64,000 bases of DNA from Archivesica marissinica (taxonomy: Eukaryota; Mollusca; Bivalvia; Venerida; Vesicomyidae), in assembly GCA_014843695.1 (NCBI GenBank), contig CM026398.1:44771191-44835190 (forward strand), given 5' to 3'. The notes under the pieces were generated by a model. It was not told the DNA's origin. It did no database searches and saw nothing but the letters and a program-made list of their open reading frames with translations. A program made the position numbers and the translations under genes. This document shows positions 12,952-26,231 of the stretch, one piece after another (the stretch's first letter is position 1; each line of letters starts with the position of its first letter).

Positions 12952-15900
12952 CAAGCTGACTGTAAAACTTACGCACCAAGCAACACACGTAAAAACCAAA
13001 CGAAGTCTCCAGCACTTCGCATAGCAAGCTGGAACGTTAGAACGATGCCAGGCTTCTCGGACGATCTACAACTGATTGACGACAAGCGTAAAACAGCCGT
13101 CATAGACGCTGAACTCTCCCGGCTAAATGTTGACATTGCCGCCCTACAAGAGACAAGACTGCCAGACGACGGCTCATTACAAGAGAAAGAGTACACTTTC
13201 TTCTGGAAAGGCAAGGGACTAGATGAAAGGCGCGAGTATGGCGTTGGATTTGCAGTAAAGTCATCCCTTCTACCAATGATAGAACCACCCACTGCTGGCA
13301 CGGAACGGATGTTAAGTCTTCGCCTGAACTGTAGCACAGGCCCAGTACACCTTCTGGCTGCCTATGCCCCAACACTAAGCTCTAGCCCTGATGCGAAAGA
13401 CATATTTTACAATGAGATTGACAGGATTATTGGACAACTGCCTCGTACAGAAGACCTATACTTGCTTGGTGACTTCAACGCCAGAGTTGGAACGAACCAT
13501 GACGTCTGACCCACATGCATTGGCCACCATGGAACTGGGAAAATGAACGAAAACGGCCAGAGACTACTGGAACTATGCTGTGCCAGGAACCTGTGCATAA
13601 CGAACACATATTTTCCAAACAAGCACAAACACAGAGTCTCATGGATGCACCCCAGATCACACCAGTGGCACCAACTAGACGTTATCATCACTAGAAGAAA
13701 CCGTCTCCAAGCCGTCCACAACACACGCAGTTACCACAGTGCCGACTGTGACACCGACCACTCTCTTGTCATCGCAAATGTGGTACTGCAACCAAGAAAG
13801 AAATTCCACCAAGCTAAGCCAAAGTGTCTCCCTAAGATCAACACGACCCATATCACCGACACAGACAGGACCAACAAGTTCATGTCCCTCATCGAGGATA
13901 TCGCCCCAGCCGATGCTGGCATATCTGCAGAAGCTAGATGGAGCCACTTTAGCTCAACCATCCACAAATCTGCCATCGATGCCTATGGGAAGAAGGAAAA
14001 ACGAAATGTTGACTGGTATGAAGCAAATGCACAAGTTCTGGAACCTGTGACAGAAAGTAAAAGGCAGGCCCTCGTCAATTGGAAGAAAGCGCCAACCCAG
14101 CAAAACTTGGAATCACTCAGGAAATCCAGGAGTGAATGCCAGAAGATAGCCAGGAAATGTGCCAACGACTATTGGCTCCAGCTATGCTCCACCATAGAGC
14201 ATGCTTCCTCCTCCGGCAACATAAAGTCCATGTACGAAGGCATCAAACAGGCCACTGGTCCCAATGTGAAGAAAACGGCTCCACTCAAAACCAAGTCAGG
14301 CGAGGTAATCACCAACCGAAGCAAGCAGATGGAGAGATGGGTAGAGCATTACCTTGAGCTGTACTCCACAAAGAACACAGTCTCCGAGGAGGCCCTCAAC
14401 AGCATCCCGACACTTCCCGTACTTGAGGAGCTCGACAGCGAGCCAACCATGGCTGAACTTGAAAAAGCCATCAAAGCCCTCACCAGCGGAAAAGCAGCAG
14501 GAACTGATGCCATACCCCCTGAGCTGATTAAACAAGGGAAGCCAGCTCTACTACCACTTCTCCATGAACTTCTCTGTCTATGCTGGAAGGAAGGTGAAGT
14601 GCCACAAGACATGCGCGATGCAAAGATAGTCACACTCTTCAGGAATAAGGGTGACAGAAGCGACTGCAACAACTATCGCGGCATATCCCTACTCAGCGTT
14701 GTTGGCAAAGTATTTGCTCGGGTCATTCTCGCAAGACTGCAGGTGGTAGCAGAGCGCATATACCCAGAATCCCAGTGTGGTTTCCGATCTGGCCGATCCA
14801 CCGTTGACATGATCTTTTCAGTAAGGCAACTCCAGGAAAAGTGTAGGGAGCAACAACAACCACTGTACCTCGCATTCGTGGACCTAACAAAGGCATTCGA
14901 CCTGGTCAGTCGCTGTGGACTTTTCAAACTGCTACACAAGATTGGCTGTCCACAAACATTGCTAAGCATGATCACGTCGTTCCACAAAGACATGAAGAGC
15001 ACCGTCAGCTTCGACGGCGACACTTCCAAGCATTTTCCCATCCTCAGCGGAGTCAAGCAAGGCTGCGTCCTCGCACCGACGCTCTTCGGAATCCTCTTCT
15101 CACTCCTCCTGACATATGCCTTCCAGTCCTCCTCTGACGGTGTCTACATCCACACTCGACACGATGGCAAGCTATACAACTTGGCCCGCTTGCGCGCCAA
15201 AACCAAAACAACTCGTGTCCTACTCAGGGAGATGCTGTTCGCTGACGATGCAGCCCTCGCAAGCCACACACACGATGGCCTCCAGCGCCTCATGGATCAG
15301 TTCTCCAATGCATGCCGTGAGTTTGCCCTAACCATCAGCATAAAGAAAACAGAGGTCATGACCCAGGACGTTGCAGATCCAGCTCCCATAGCCATTAACG
15401 GCTCTACACTCGCCATGGTCGACAACTTCAGATATCTAGGATCACTGATATCCAACAACCTGTCCCTCGATGCTGAGATCAATGCACGCATTGGGAAAGC
15501 AGCCACCGTCATGTCAAAACTCACCAAGAGAGTCTGGGAGAACAGAAACCTAACGCTGAACACCAAGTTGAAGGTCTACCAGGCCTGCATACTCAGCACG
15601 CTCCTCTACGGCAGTGAGTCATGGATGACATATGCCAGACAAGAGACAAAGCTGAACTCATACCATATGAGGTGCCTTCGCAGGATCCTGGGAATCACTT
15701 GGGAAGATAGGGTCACCAATACAGAGGTCCTCAGCAGAGTGAGTTCAACAACCATCTATGCAATGCTCAGTGAACGCCGCCTGCGCTGGCTAGGTCATGT
15801 CCGACGCATGGACAAAGGACGCATCCTCAAAGATCTACTGTACGGTCAACTTGAACAAGGATCACGTCCAACTGGTCGCCCCCACCTAAGATACAGGGAC

Positions 15901-16185
15901 GCTTGTAAGAGGGACCTGCGTTCAGCGCAAATCAACATAGAGTCTTGGGAGGACACAGCATCAAACCGGTCATCATGGAGACACGTTGTGAAAGCTGGGG
16001 TCAGACGAGCCGAGGCTGAGCGAACTCGGCTTCGTGAGCAGAAACGACAGAAGCGAAAGGCATCAACCAAACTGGATGACTCGATCTTCACCTGCGATGA
16101 CTGCAACAGAGACTGCCACTCAAGAATAGGCCTACTCAGTCACCGCAGAAGATGTTCAACAAGAGCGCAATCCATCGTCTCATAA
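12952..16185 (+). pseudogene. LINE endonuclease/reverse transcriptase ORF with one internal stop
   Basis: The product would nick target DNA and copy the element RNA by target-primed reverse transcription. The frame is open from 12952 and has no ATG before 13045. The first endonuclease strand (ASWNVRTM, with the conserved Asn) lies at 13024-13047, partly ahead of that ATG, so the true start is upstream or has been lost. Endonuclease motifs follow: LQETR near 13145, GDFNAR near 13470 and TDHSLV near 13755. A TGA at 13507-13509 interrupts the frame, and the sequence continues in the same frame beyond it. Reverse transcriptase blocks are clear: KAAGTDAIPPEL near 14490, FVDLTKAFD at about 14874, GVKQGCVLAP at about 15049, and the catalytic FADDA at 15238-15252. 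The C-terminus has the MRCLRRILGITW region and a Cys/His finger (CDDC near 16090, then H and C). The stop sits where related endonucleases carry Trp (TGG to TGA is inferred). Confidence 0.88.
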
Positions 16186-16207
16186 GACGGACGGAGGCTG
16201 ATGATGA

Positions 16208-19200
16208 TTGTATATGTATGCATGTATTGTATATGTATGCATGTACTGTATATGTATGCATGTATTGTATATGTATGCATGCATTGTATATGTATGCATG
16301 TATTGTATATGTATGCATGTGTTGTATATGTATGCATGTATTGTATATGTGTGCATGTATTGTATATGTATGCATGTATTGTATATGTATGCATGTATTG
16401 TATATGTATGCATGTATTGTATATGTATGTATGCATGTATTGTATATGTATTGTATATGTATGCATGTATTGTATATGTATGCATGTATTGTATATGTAT
16501 GCATGTATTGTATATGTATGCATGTATTGTATGTGTATGCATGTATTGTATATGTATGTATTGTATATGTATTGTATATGTATGCATGTATTGTATATGT
16601 ATCCATGTATTGTATATGTATGCATGTATTGTATATGTATGTATGCATGTATTGTATATGTATTGTATATGTATGCATGTATTGTATATGTATGCATGTA
16701 TTGTATATGTATGCATGTATTGTATATATGTATTGTATATGTATGCATGTATTGTATATGTATGCATGTATTGTATATGTATGTATTGTATATGTATGTA
16801 TGTATGTATTGTATGCATGTATTGTATATGTATGTATGCATGTATTGTATATGTATTGTATATGTATGCATGTATTGTATATGTATGCGTGTATTGTATG
16901 TGTATGCATGTATTGTATGTGTATGCATGTATTGTATGTGTATGCATGTATTGTATGTGTATGCATGTATTGTATATGTATGTATGCATGTATTGTATAT
17001 GTATTGTATATGTATGCATGTATTGTATATGTATCCATGTATTGTATATGTATGCATGTATATGTATGCATGTATTGTATATGTATGCATGTATTGTATA
17101 TGTATGCATGTATTGTATATGTATTGTATATGTATGCATGTATTGTATATGTATGCATGTATTGTATATGTATGCATGTATTGTATATGTATGCATGTAT
17201 TGTATATGTATTGTATATGTATGCATGTATTGTATATGTATTGTATATGTATGCATGTATTGTATATGTATTGTATATGTATGCATGTATTGTATATATG
17301 TATGCATGTATTGTATATGTATGCATGTATTGTATATGTATACATGTATTGTATATGTATTGTATATGTATGCATGTATTGTATATGTATTGTATATGTA
17401 TGCATGTATATGTATGCATGTATTGTATATGTATGCATGTATTGTATATGTATGCATGTATTGTATATGTATGCATGTGTTGTATATGTATGCATGTATT
17501 GTATATGTATGCATGTATTGTATATGTATGCATGTATTGTATATGTATTGTATATGTATGCATGTATTGTATATGTATGCATGTATTGTATATGTATGTA
17601 TTGTATATGTATTGTATATGTATGCATGTGTTGTATATGTATGCATGTATTGTATATGTATGCATGTATTGTATATGTATGCATGTATTGTATATGTATG
17701 CATGTATTGTATATGTATGCATGTATTGTATATGTATGCATGTATTGTATATGTATGCAGTATTGTATATGTATGCATGTATTGTATATGTATGCATGTA
17801 TTGTATATGTATGCATGTATTGTATATGTATGCATGTATTGTATATGTATGCATGTATTGTATATGTATGCATGTATTGTATATGTATGCATGTATTGTA
17901 TATGTATGCATGTATTGTATATGTATGCATGTATTGTATATGTATGCATGTATTGTATATGTATGCATGTATTGTATATGTATCATGTATTGTATATGTA
18001 TTGTATATGTATGCATGTATTGTATATGTATGCATGTATTGTATATGTATTGTATATGTATGCATGTATTGTATATGTATTGTATATGTATGTATCATGT
18101 ATTGTATATGTATTGTATATGTATGCATGTATTGTATATGTATGCATGTATTGTATATGTATGTATGTATTGTATATGTATGCATGTGTTGTATATGTAT
18201 TGTATATGTATGCATGTATTGTATATGTATTGTATATGTATGCATGTATTGTATATGTATGGTATAGTATGCATGTATTGTATATGTATGATGTGTGTAT
18301 ATGTATTGTATGTATGTGTATGTATGTATTGTATATGTATGCATGTATTGTATAGTATGGTATATGTATGCATGTATGTATATGTATGTATGTATGTATA
18401 TGTTTGTATATGTATGCATTATTGTATTGTATGTATGTATTGTTATGTATTGTATATGTATTGTATATGTATTGTATATGTATGCATGTATTGTATATGT
18501 ATGCATGTATTGTATATGTATGCATGTATTGTATATGTATGCATGTATTGTATATGTATGTATGTATGTATTGTATATGTATTGTATATGTATGCATGTA
18601 TTGTATATGTATTGTATATGTATGCATGGTTGTATATGTATGCATGTATTGTATATGTATGCATGTGTTGTATATGTATTGTATATGTATGCATGTATTG
18701 TATATGTATGCATGTATTGTATATGCATGCATGTATTGTATATGTATTGTATATGTATGCATGTGTTGTATATGTATGCATGTATTGTATATGTATGCAT
18801 GTATTGTATATGTATGCATGTATTGTATATGTATGCATGTACTGTATATGTATGCATGTATTGTATATGTATGCATGTATTGTATATGTATGTATGTATT
18901 GTATATGTATGCATGTATTGTATATGTATGCATGTATTGTATATGTATGCATGTATTGTATATGTATGCATGTATTGTATATGTATGCATGTATTGTATA
19001 TGTATGCATGTATTGTATATGTATGCATGTATTGTATATGTATGCATGTATTGTATATGTATTTATGTATTGTACATGTATGCATGTATTGTATATATAT
19101 GCATGTACTGTATATGTATGCATGTATTGTATATGTATGCATGTATTGTATATGTATGCATGTATTGTATATGTATGCATGTATTGTATATGTATGCATG

Positions 19201-20323
19201 TATTGTATATGTATGCATGTATTGTATATGTATGCATGTATTGTATATGTATGCAGTATTGTATATGTATGCATGTATTGTATATGTATGCATGTATTGT
19301 ATATGTATGCAGTATTGTATATGTATGCATGTATTGTATATGTATGCATGTATTGTATATGTATGCATGTATTGTATATGTATTGTATATGATGCATGTA
19401 TTGTATATGTATGCATGTATTGTATATGTATGCATGTATTGTATATGTATGTGTGTATTGTATATGTATGCATGTATTGTATATGTATGCATGTATTGTA
19501 TATGTATGCATGTATTGTATATGTATGTATGTATTGTATGTATGTATGTATTGTATATGTATGCATGTGTTGTATATGTATGTATGTATTGTATATGTAT
19601 GCATGTATTGTATATGTATTGTATATGTATGCATTGTTGTATATGTATTGTATATGTATGCATGTGTTGTATATGTATTGTATATGTATGCATGTGTTGT
19701 ATATGTATTGTATATGTATGCATGTGTTGTATATGTATTGTATATGTATGCATGTATTGTATATGTATTGTATATGTATGCATGTATTGTATATGTATTG
19801 TATATGTATGTATGTATTGTATATGTATTGTATATGTATGCATGTATTGTATATGTATTGTATATGTATGCATGTGTTGTATATGTATTGTATATGTATG
19901 CATGTGTTGTATATGTATGCATGTGTTGTATATGTATTGTATATGTATGCATGTATTGTATATGTATTGTATATGTATGCATGTATTGTATATGTATTGT
20001 ATATGTATGCATGTATTGTATATGTATGTATGTATTGTATATGTATTGTATATGTATGCATGTATTGTATATGTATGCATGTATTGTATATGTATGCATG
20101 TATATGTATGCATGTATTGTATATGTATGTATGTATTGTATATGTATGCATGTATTGTATATGTATGCATGTATTGTATATGTATGCATGTATATGTATG
20201 CATGTATTGTATATGTATGCATGTATTGTATATGTATGCATGTATTGTATATGTATGCATGTATTGTATATGTATGCATGTATTGTATATGTATGCATGT
20301 ATTGTATATGTATGCATGTATTG
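16208..20323. repeat. 19-bp TG/TA-rich array, right part
   Basis: The same unit as at 9784-12095 continues for 4.1 kb. GCATG-type units dominate here. The 30-bp compound unit (11 + 19 bp) forms long regular runs near 19600-20000. A disordered patch near 18260-18440 contains truncated units. All six frames are open over long stretches for the reason given for the left part. The predicted peptides are only cyclic mixtures of M, Y, C, I, V, H and A (plus strand) or M, H, T, Y, I, A, N, C and Q (minus strand). Confidence 0.96.
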
Positions 20324-20558
20324 CACTTGTCTGGCCATTTTCATGTTCTATGTCACCTCGTGTGCCCCATGGGCCACCAGGAGGTCGTCTACAAATGAGT
20401 TCAATACTCTACTGCAAACACACCTCCGTATATGTCGTGATGTTGAGGAGCATCTGGTTGTAGATGAAGTTGAATGTGCCGATGACCAGACACAGTACTG
20501 CTGTTTGATTATCACACTTCTATAAATGGTTTGACATGCATGGACCCAGGGAATACAG
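20324..20558. other. short non-repetitive spacer
   Basis: This is a sharp return to mixed-composition sequence after the array, with higher GC than its surroundings. An open stretch continues from the array to about 20525 on the plus strand. I see no splice sites or known domain that would support an exon. It ends in GGGAATACAGAC, just before the SINE. Confidence 0.4.
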
Positions 20559-20846
20559 ACGGATCTGTAGTCCAGTGGTAGCACGCTGGACTGGTAAGCC
20601 AGGGATCGCAGGTTCGATCCCCCGTCTGACCCTAATACAATTAACAGTCTTTCAGATGGGACTTTAAACCGAGGTATCGTGTCGGTGCTGTACACCGTGC
20701 ACGTAAAACAACCAGAGGAGACTCTGGAATGGGTCTCTGTCTGTATCATACACTATCCTTCAAAATCTAAAATGACTAATCTCTTCAGGAGGCGTCGCTC
20801 ATATGTAGCTATATATGGAGCGACGATAAATAAACATAAGACACAC
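20559..20846 (+). mobile_element. tRNA-derived SINE, family A, copy 2
   Basis: Box A (TAGTCCAGTGG) and box B (GGTTCGATCCC) are intact, and the anticodon-type loop is CTGGTAA. The body and the ATAAATAAAC tail match copy 1. Near its 3' end, ATATGTAGCTATATATGG replaces the usual CATATGGGCAACCGG. Confidence 0.85.
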
Positions 20847-21488
20847 GAAATCCTGGGAATCCACACCAGCATTTCTGTTAATTTCCGGTCAGTCATACAA
20901 GAAGTGCATTGGTATATGTAGGAATAATGTATGCTGTAAGCCCACATAGGTTGGCGGTTAGCCTGGGTTCAAGTCTGTCGATTTTTCTTTCTTTTTTTTC
21001 ATTTTGAGGCCCCTATCCGGGTAACCTCGTTTATTTCTTTATTGCATATACATTTAGTTGATACATATTTCGACATTTTTTTGGTTTTTAATAGTATACA
21101 TATTACTTCAGTTCGATTATCTATATGTACAGTGTGTCCCTTAAGAATGAGTGCATACAAAGATTGTCAACAGTTAAAAGTGAACAATGGGTAACTAGGG
21201 TGTAGTTGTTAAAGCGAGAGAGAGGAGAGAGAGAGAGAAGAGGAGAGGAGAGGAGGAGAGAGGAGAGGAGAGGAGAGGAGAGGAGAGAGTGGCTGATCGC
21301 TTCTGCTTACTAACATTTATATTTGTTAATAGGATAAGGAGTGTGTCAAACAAGGATTTGTAGGGGTTGGGTAATTGGTGTGGGGGTTCATTTGTAGTGT
21401 AAGCTGTTTCAGGTCCTGTGTTGTTTAGAGTTATCTTTGCACTGTATTTACGAAAACATTAATTGATATGCATGTATATTTGATTAGC
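20847..21488. other. spacer with GA-rich tract
   Basis: No gene was seen. A purine-rich microsatellite occupies 21213-21288 (runs of GAGAG and AGGAG). The remainder is unremarkable AT-rich sequence. Confidence 0.6.
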
Positions 21489-22965
21489 TTAGTTAAACTT
21501 TGACCATTTCAAGTTGTGTCTATCTATTTTTCCAGAATATGAAGCAATGTCTTTTTCGATTTCGATCCTTTGATACAAGTACTTTTTAAATGATTCGAAC
21601 TTTGGCAGGATTTTACTATATTTCATATTTGAGATCAAGTGTTTGCACAGGATTATTATAAAATCAACAATGTTATTATTTTCGCACCCTAAACAAATGT
21701 CTTTAAAGTTTAAAGACATGTTAATACCAATAGTTCTTAGATAATTACGAATGCTTGTCCATAGGTCTTGTATGATCGGGCATTCCCAAAACAGGTGTTC
21801 TATACTTTCTATGCTCATATTACATAAGTCACATAGGGATGATTCAGTTAATTTACACATATGGAGATACTTGTTTGTTGGAACTAGTCTCATTAAAAAA
21901 TTTATATTGATAATTTCTCTGTTTAGTGTGTCAATCGTTGCTTTATATGCCATGCAGTAGATTATTTTCCAATTGAGATTGTCATCGCCGAACAGTTGAG
22001 ACCATTTTCGCTCAGAATTTCTACCTTCTATGTTCTTTAAATGTATCTGTGTTTGATATAATAGTTTATTTGGTTTCTTTACTCTTTTTATTTTTTCTAG
22101 CATGTTTTCCGGTTTTAGCCCAGTAATAATGTGTTGATTTAGTTTTTCTTTACACTTTTTAGGTAAACTGCCCGCCGGCGATATAGCCCAAAATGGTGCT
22201 GATGCAGGCGTAAAACCCGAATCATAACATAACATAACTACCGATCAAAGAGTGGTATTTTAAAAAATCATTATTGCGTAAATTATACAATTGCTTAAGG
22301 TTTTCAAACGTGTAAAAATGGTTATATCTAAAATGATATAGGTGATCAACATACTTTATTCCGTTATTGTACCATTCCTGATTGATAACTGGTTTTCCTG
22401 TTATTCTGATGTCAGAATTATTCCAAATAATGGGTTTAATAACTGTAATATTATTATTTTCATACATATGTTTTATTTTAAACTAGGAAATCAAAACGTC
22501 TTTTAGGAAAGGTTGTGTTTGGCATCATTTATTTATGTCTTTGAGTGATAAATTACATTCAAATAAGAAGTTTCCACCAAATTGTTTTAGATACTTATCA
22601 TAAACACATTTCCAAGAACCTGTGTTATTGTTTGTTATCCTTTTCACCCAGCTTGCCTTAATTATATGTAGAAATGCATGTATATTTGTTAATTTTATTC
22701 CTCCATATTCATAGTCTTGAAAAAGTATATTACGTTTTATTTTATCTGGTTTTCCTTCCCAGATGAAGTTAAATATTGCATGATTTATATCCGCTAGCAC
22801 TTTTTCTGTTGGGTTTGGTAAAACGGTAAATAGATAGACAATATTTGGGAGAGCAAATGTCTTTATTACTATCACTTTACCTAGAAGTGTCAGTTTACGA
22901 TGTTGCCATTGTTTCAGACAGTTATAAAATTCTCGCAGTTTTGGTTCAAGATTTAGATGCAGTCA
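21489..22965 (-). pseudogene. LINE fragment, L1-like C-terminal half
   Basis: Read on the minus strand from about 22965 down, this encodes the end of a reverse transcriptase and its C-terminal region in three broken pieces. The first piece (from about 22950) has LTLLGKVIVIKTFALP, then a stretch ending FNFIWEGKPDKIKRN and YGGIKLTNI, typical of L1/Tx1-type thumb regions. The middle piece (22467-22222) continues without a known motif. The last piece (22235-21489) carries a zf-RVT type zinc finger region (CDLCNMSIESIEHLFWECP). Frameshifts separate the pieces. The 5' end is missing, as expected for a 5'-truncated insertion, and composition is AT-rich, unlike the LINE at 12.1 kb. Confidence 0.8.
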
Positions 22966-23329
22966 GTTCTTTATTGTTGCTAAAATGTCGATTTTTCACT
23001 AATTTACTTCTGGCAAAATGAGATTTTATCAGAAACGCAATAAGGCACAATTAATGGTCTCGGTGTTAACAATATATTTATATGACTGACCAGGAACAAT
23101 ATATGAACGGCTGTTTCCAGGCTAGTTGGCGGTGGTCACGGTCACGGCTATGGAGTGGCTCTAGCTCACTAGATTTCGTATGAATCCAGATGTAAAATAA
23201 CATGACCCGTTTCACTAATAAGGTATGTATGTCCACAGTCAGTAAATTATTGCTTACCTAACCTGTGTTCCAATTTCTGTTTCTACTGGTAATTATGGTA
23301 CTGAATTTAGTGTGTCGAAATTAATAGTT
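22966..23329. other. spacer, no feature recognised
   Basis: This is AT-rich sequence between a LINE fragment and a SINE. No gene, RNA or repeat was seen. Confidence 0.5.
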
Positions 23330-23560
23330 AGTTTACATAAATTTATTTTAGCTCGATTGCGAACCAAGTTCTTACAACTTATATTAATCACTCTCGAGAC
23401 ATCATTTCTGATGGAATCCACCGCTATGAAGGAGAGAGACGAGGCAACGTGGAATTTCAATGCCTTGCCTAAGGGCACAATCATAACGGCTCCAGCTGGG
23501 CTCAAACTCCAGGCATTTTGCACATGAAGCGAACGCGTTACCATTGCGCTATCACGACTT
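23330..23560 (-). mobile_element. tRNA-derived SINE, family B, copy 1
   Basis: Read on the minus strand, the head is GTGATAGCGCAATGG followed by a box B-like GAGTTTGAGCCC. The body contains TGCCCTTAGGCAAGGCATT, and the 3' part has CGAGAGTGATTAATATAAG and then AGCTAAAATAAATTTATG. The anticodon-type arm in better copies (TTCGC, loop, GCGAA, then AGGTCC) resembles tRNA-Val. This copy is nearly full length but mutated. Confidence 0.82.
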
Positions 23561-26000
23561 GAAATTAATAGTGTAATAGTAGAAGGTATGCGCACAGTAT
23601 ATGTATTCTGCATTATTGTTTGATTTCGAATTAATATCGATCCCTTTCTTCAAATTTCATATCATGTTTTAGTTTTTACTTTTAATTTAAAAGTGTAAAT
23701 ATCTGTCAAACCTCGACAATTTGTCCATTTAGCTTCATTTTGTTATCGGCTTATATCAAAATAACTCGGCAATACATAAGAAACTAGTCTAATACACCCT
23801 TAACATGCAACCTGTTATCAACTGAAAATAAATCAATTATTTTAAATAAAGCCATGAAACATTGATATAGATTATGTTACCGAAGGATACAATTTGTTTG
23901 AAATGACATGATACTGTATTACTAATAGTGTCATAGTTACAAAACCTCCAGCTTATCAATGGTTGTTATCTGTTCTCTATTCTCAATGATATTAAATATG
24001 TAATTATTACATATCTGTCCTTCTCGTGTTAAGGAAAATGCAGAGGTGTTTAGATGAAATCGAGCATACCAGAACATTTAAACACCCGACTATTTTAAAT
24101 GATTTCATGCTAAATTTAATTCAAGAAATTCGTTAATTATATATTATTTTCGTTTTCGTTCAAAATGTAAACACTCAACATTTTGACATTGAAGTGCGCA
24201 ATACGATTTTTCCTTATTTCAACTAAAATCAATCTTTGGGAAGTGCTATATGGGATAGGTCATATAGTATATTGTCACCCAGCAAGTTGAACAGACCACT
24301 GTTCATAAAATACTCCGTAGCAGTTTGACTTCCGGTTCAGATCAGATCATGTGATCGAACTTCCTCCATTTCTGCAAGTGCCGCCTCCAATCTCCCACCA
24401 TTATCGGCGCATGTACAGCATGGGTTACGGGAACAGCGCAAGGATATACATGTACGTGTATATGAGTCCATCGGTTATTTCAAGCATTCAATGTAGTGCA
24501 TTAATTGATTCTGAACTCGATTAGCGTGTTAAAGGTCCCAATACAGAATCCCCCGTCGGATTCTCATATGAAATATAGGGAAATTAGACATAATGCCATG
24601 ACTTATTCCACACTGTGGGAGTGGCACACACTAACAATTATTAGAAACTAATACCTGTCCACTGTCGTGAATCATCCTAGTTGCCTAGTCTCCTCACCCA
24701 AACCTCGGAAGTGGAAAGCATTTATCGGTGCATCAAATAATATTAGTCATAAAGAACGTCACGTACTCGTATATTTACCAGGTATTGATTAAAATATCAT
24801 TCGAATTATATCTGGTTCTGGTTTATAATTAATACTGCAGTTTGTCAAAACCATGTATGCTTTCATGCTTAATAAGTTCAAATGCTGCAGTAAATCATGT
24901 TAATGCTAATTAAAGGTCACGTGGTTAAGCGGTTGAAATACAAACATTAACACCAATGGATAAAAAAAATACAAATTTATGTCTCTTCAAAAATATAAAC
25001 ATTAACTTGTATCAAATTAATTACCCTCTACAAAATATACAACACACATTTAGCAATAAAATACTGAACAGAAATTCGTCAAAGTAACGGAAAAAGTAAT
25101 ACATGCGATATATCATTTACTACAAACAATTATAATAAATAAAACAGGGAGAAATCTACACCCTTGCCGGACGTCTGCTTGTCTGTGAAACAAACAAAAA
25201 AAACCAACGTTACATACAGTCGTAGTGATGGATATTCATAGTTTCATAATGTCATTTAAAGACTCACTCATTTATGTAGCTGTCGTTTTGTGGCCATTTT
25301 ATGTCGCATACGACCAAGATGGGCTAACACGCGACATTTAAAGATTCAATTTTGTCTACTATCTGTACAATAACGACACGTAGGTATGTCTGTTGTGAAA
25401 TGCTTAAGACATTTGAAGAATAGTTGCGACACCATTAATCTCAGTTTAATATTAAAAATCGACAGTGTGTCAACATAAGTTGAATTATGGTAACTATCTA
25501 AATGTTAGCTGTTATAAAACATTACAGCCTAACATGTCGTATTGTCTTTAAGTTTAAAAAACGGACAATAGCTAAGCTGCAAAGTTAGCCTGTTGCTACC
25601 TTAGCAACCCATCATTGGTAAAGCTAGCAATGATTGTATAAACCTATTATGCACAAAGGGTGGTCATTAACAAATACTAATTCTGCATAAGGATGATAAG
25701 CCAGTTCATTTGTTGACATGGAAGTATAAAATGATAGTCATGTTTTGTAATCAGTTGATGCTTAGCATATCTGACTATCATATGCTGAACATTCTAGCCA
25801 ACATAGATCTGGTAGCCAACACTACTCAAAGAAAAACAACACTCATATTTTTACCCCGGGATTTATTTAAATAAACACTAACCCTTAAAACATGACCCGG
25901 GATGAGAACATTACAGGAGCATACATCATGGAATTATTTAAATAAAGGAAGAATATAGTATTGCTTGAAGTCACAGAGAGGTTTCTTGGTAGAAACTTAG
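23561..26000. other. 2.4 kb non-repetitive, AT-rich, no gene recognised
   Basis: No exon with convincing splice sites or a protein motif was found. The segment near 24310-24430 is locally GC-richer and contains CTTCCGGTTCAGATCAGATC. That could fit a promoter region, but nothing downstream confirms a transcript. It may be intron or intergenic sequence. Confidence 0.4.
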
Positions 26001-26231
26001 CCCTTTCCCTCATAGAAGCACCTCTTGACGCCATTGCGAATACGACATACATTGACAATGTAGTTGCCAAACAAAAGTTCATAATAAAGGCCAGAATATC
26101 ACAAATGTCCCAGTAATATATATGGAGGTGGGGGTAGATATGGTGACTACTTATCCACTGCATGATAGCTAAATGGCATTTGTATGGAGATATAATATTA
26201 TATTAACCTAAATCTCTATGAAGGAAAGGGT
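26001..26231. mobile_element. piggyBac-type MITE, single-unit copy
   Basis: The left end reads CCCTTTCCCTCATAGA and the right end is the near-perfect inverse (TCTATGAAGGAAAGGG). The right flank is TTAA and the left flank is TTAG. CCC ends with TTAA duplication are the hallmark of piggyBac-type transposition. The 231-bp element has no coding capacity. A relative with seven tandem left ends lies at 32364-33077. Assignment to piggyBac is by termini only. Confidence 0.65.

Larger units (their letters stand above)
12096..16207 (+). mobile_element. RTE-like non-LTR retrotransposon, nearly full length
   Basis: This 4.1-kb GC-richer element splits the 19-bp array into two parts. It has a 5' region of about 0.85 kb, one endonuclease/reverse transcriptase frame (12952-16185), and a very short 3' end. 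The 3' end goes from the stop codon through GACGGACGGAGGC into TGATGATGATT, a simple-repeat tail instead of poly(A), as is common in RTE-type elements. The target site duplication cannot be read because both flanks are the same repeat. Having one visible stop codon and no obvious frameshift in the main frame suggests recent insertion. RTE-like is my best clade call, from the endonuclease pattern and tail. A related clade is possible. Confidence 0.9.

Noticed and set aside
16140..20525. Frames of over 1,300 codons on both strands of the right part of the 19-bp array
   Set aside because: Same artefact. The ends run into the LINE on one side and a SINE-flanking spacer on the other, not into exons.
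24310..24430. Promoter or first exon near the ETS-like CTTCCGG
   Set aside because: A single motif and a short open frame are not enough. No donor, domain or downstream exon was found.
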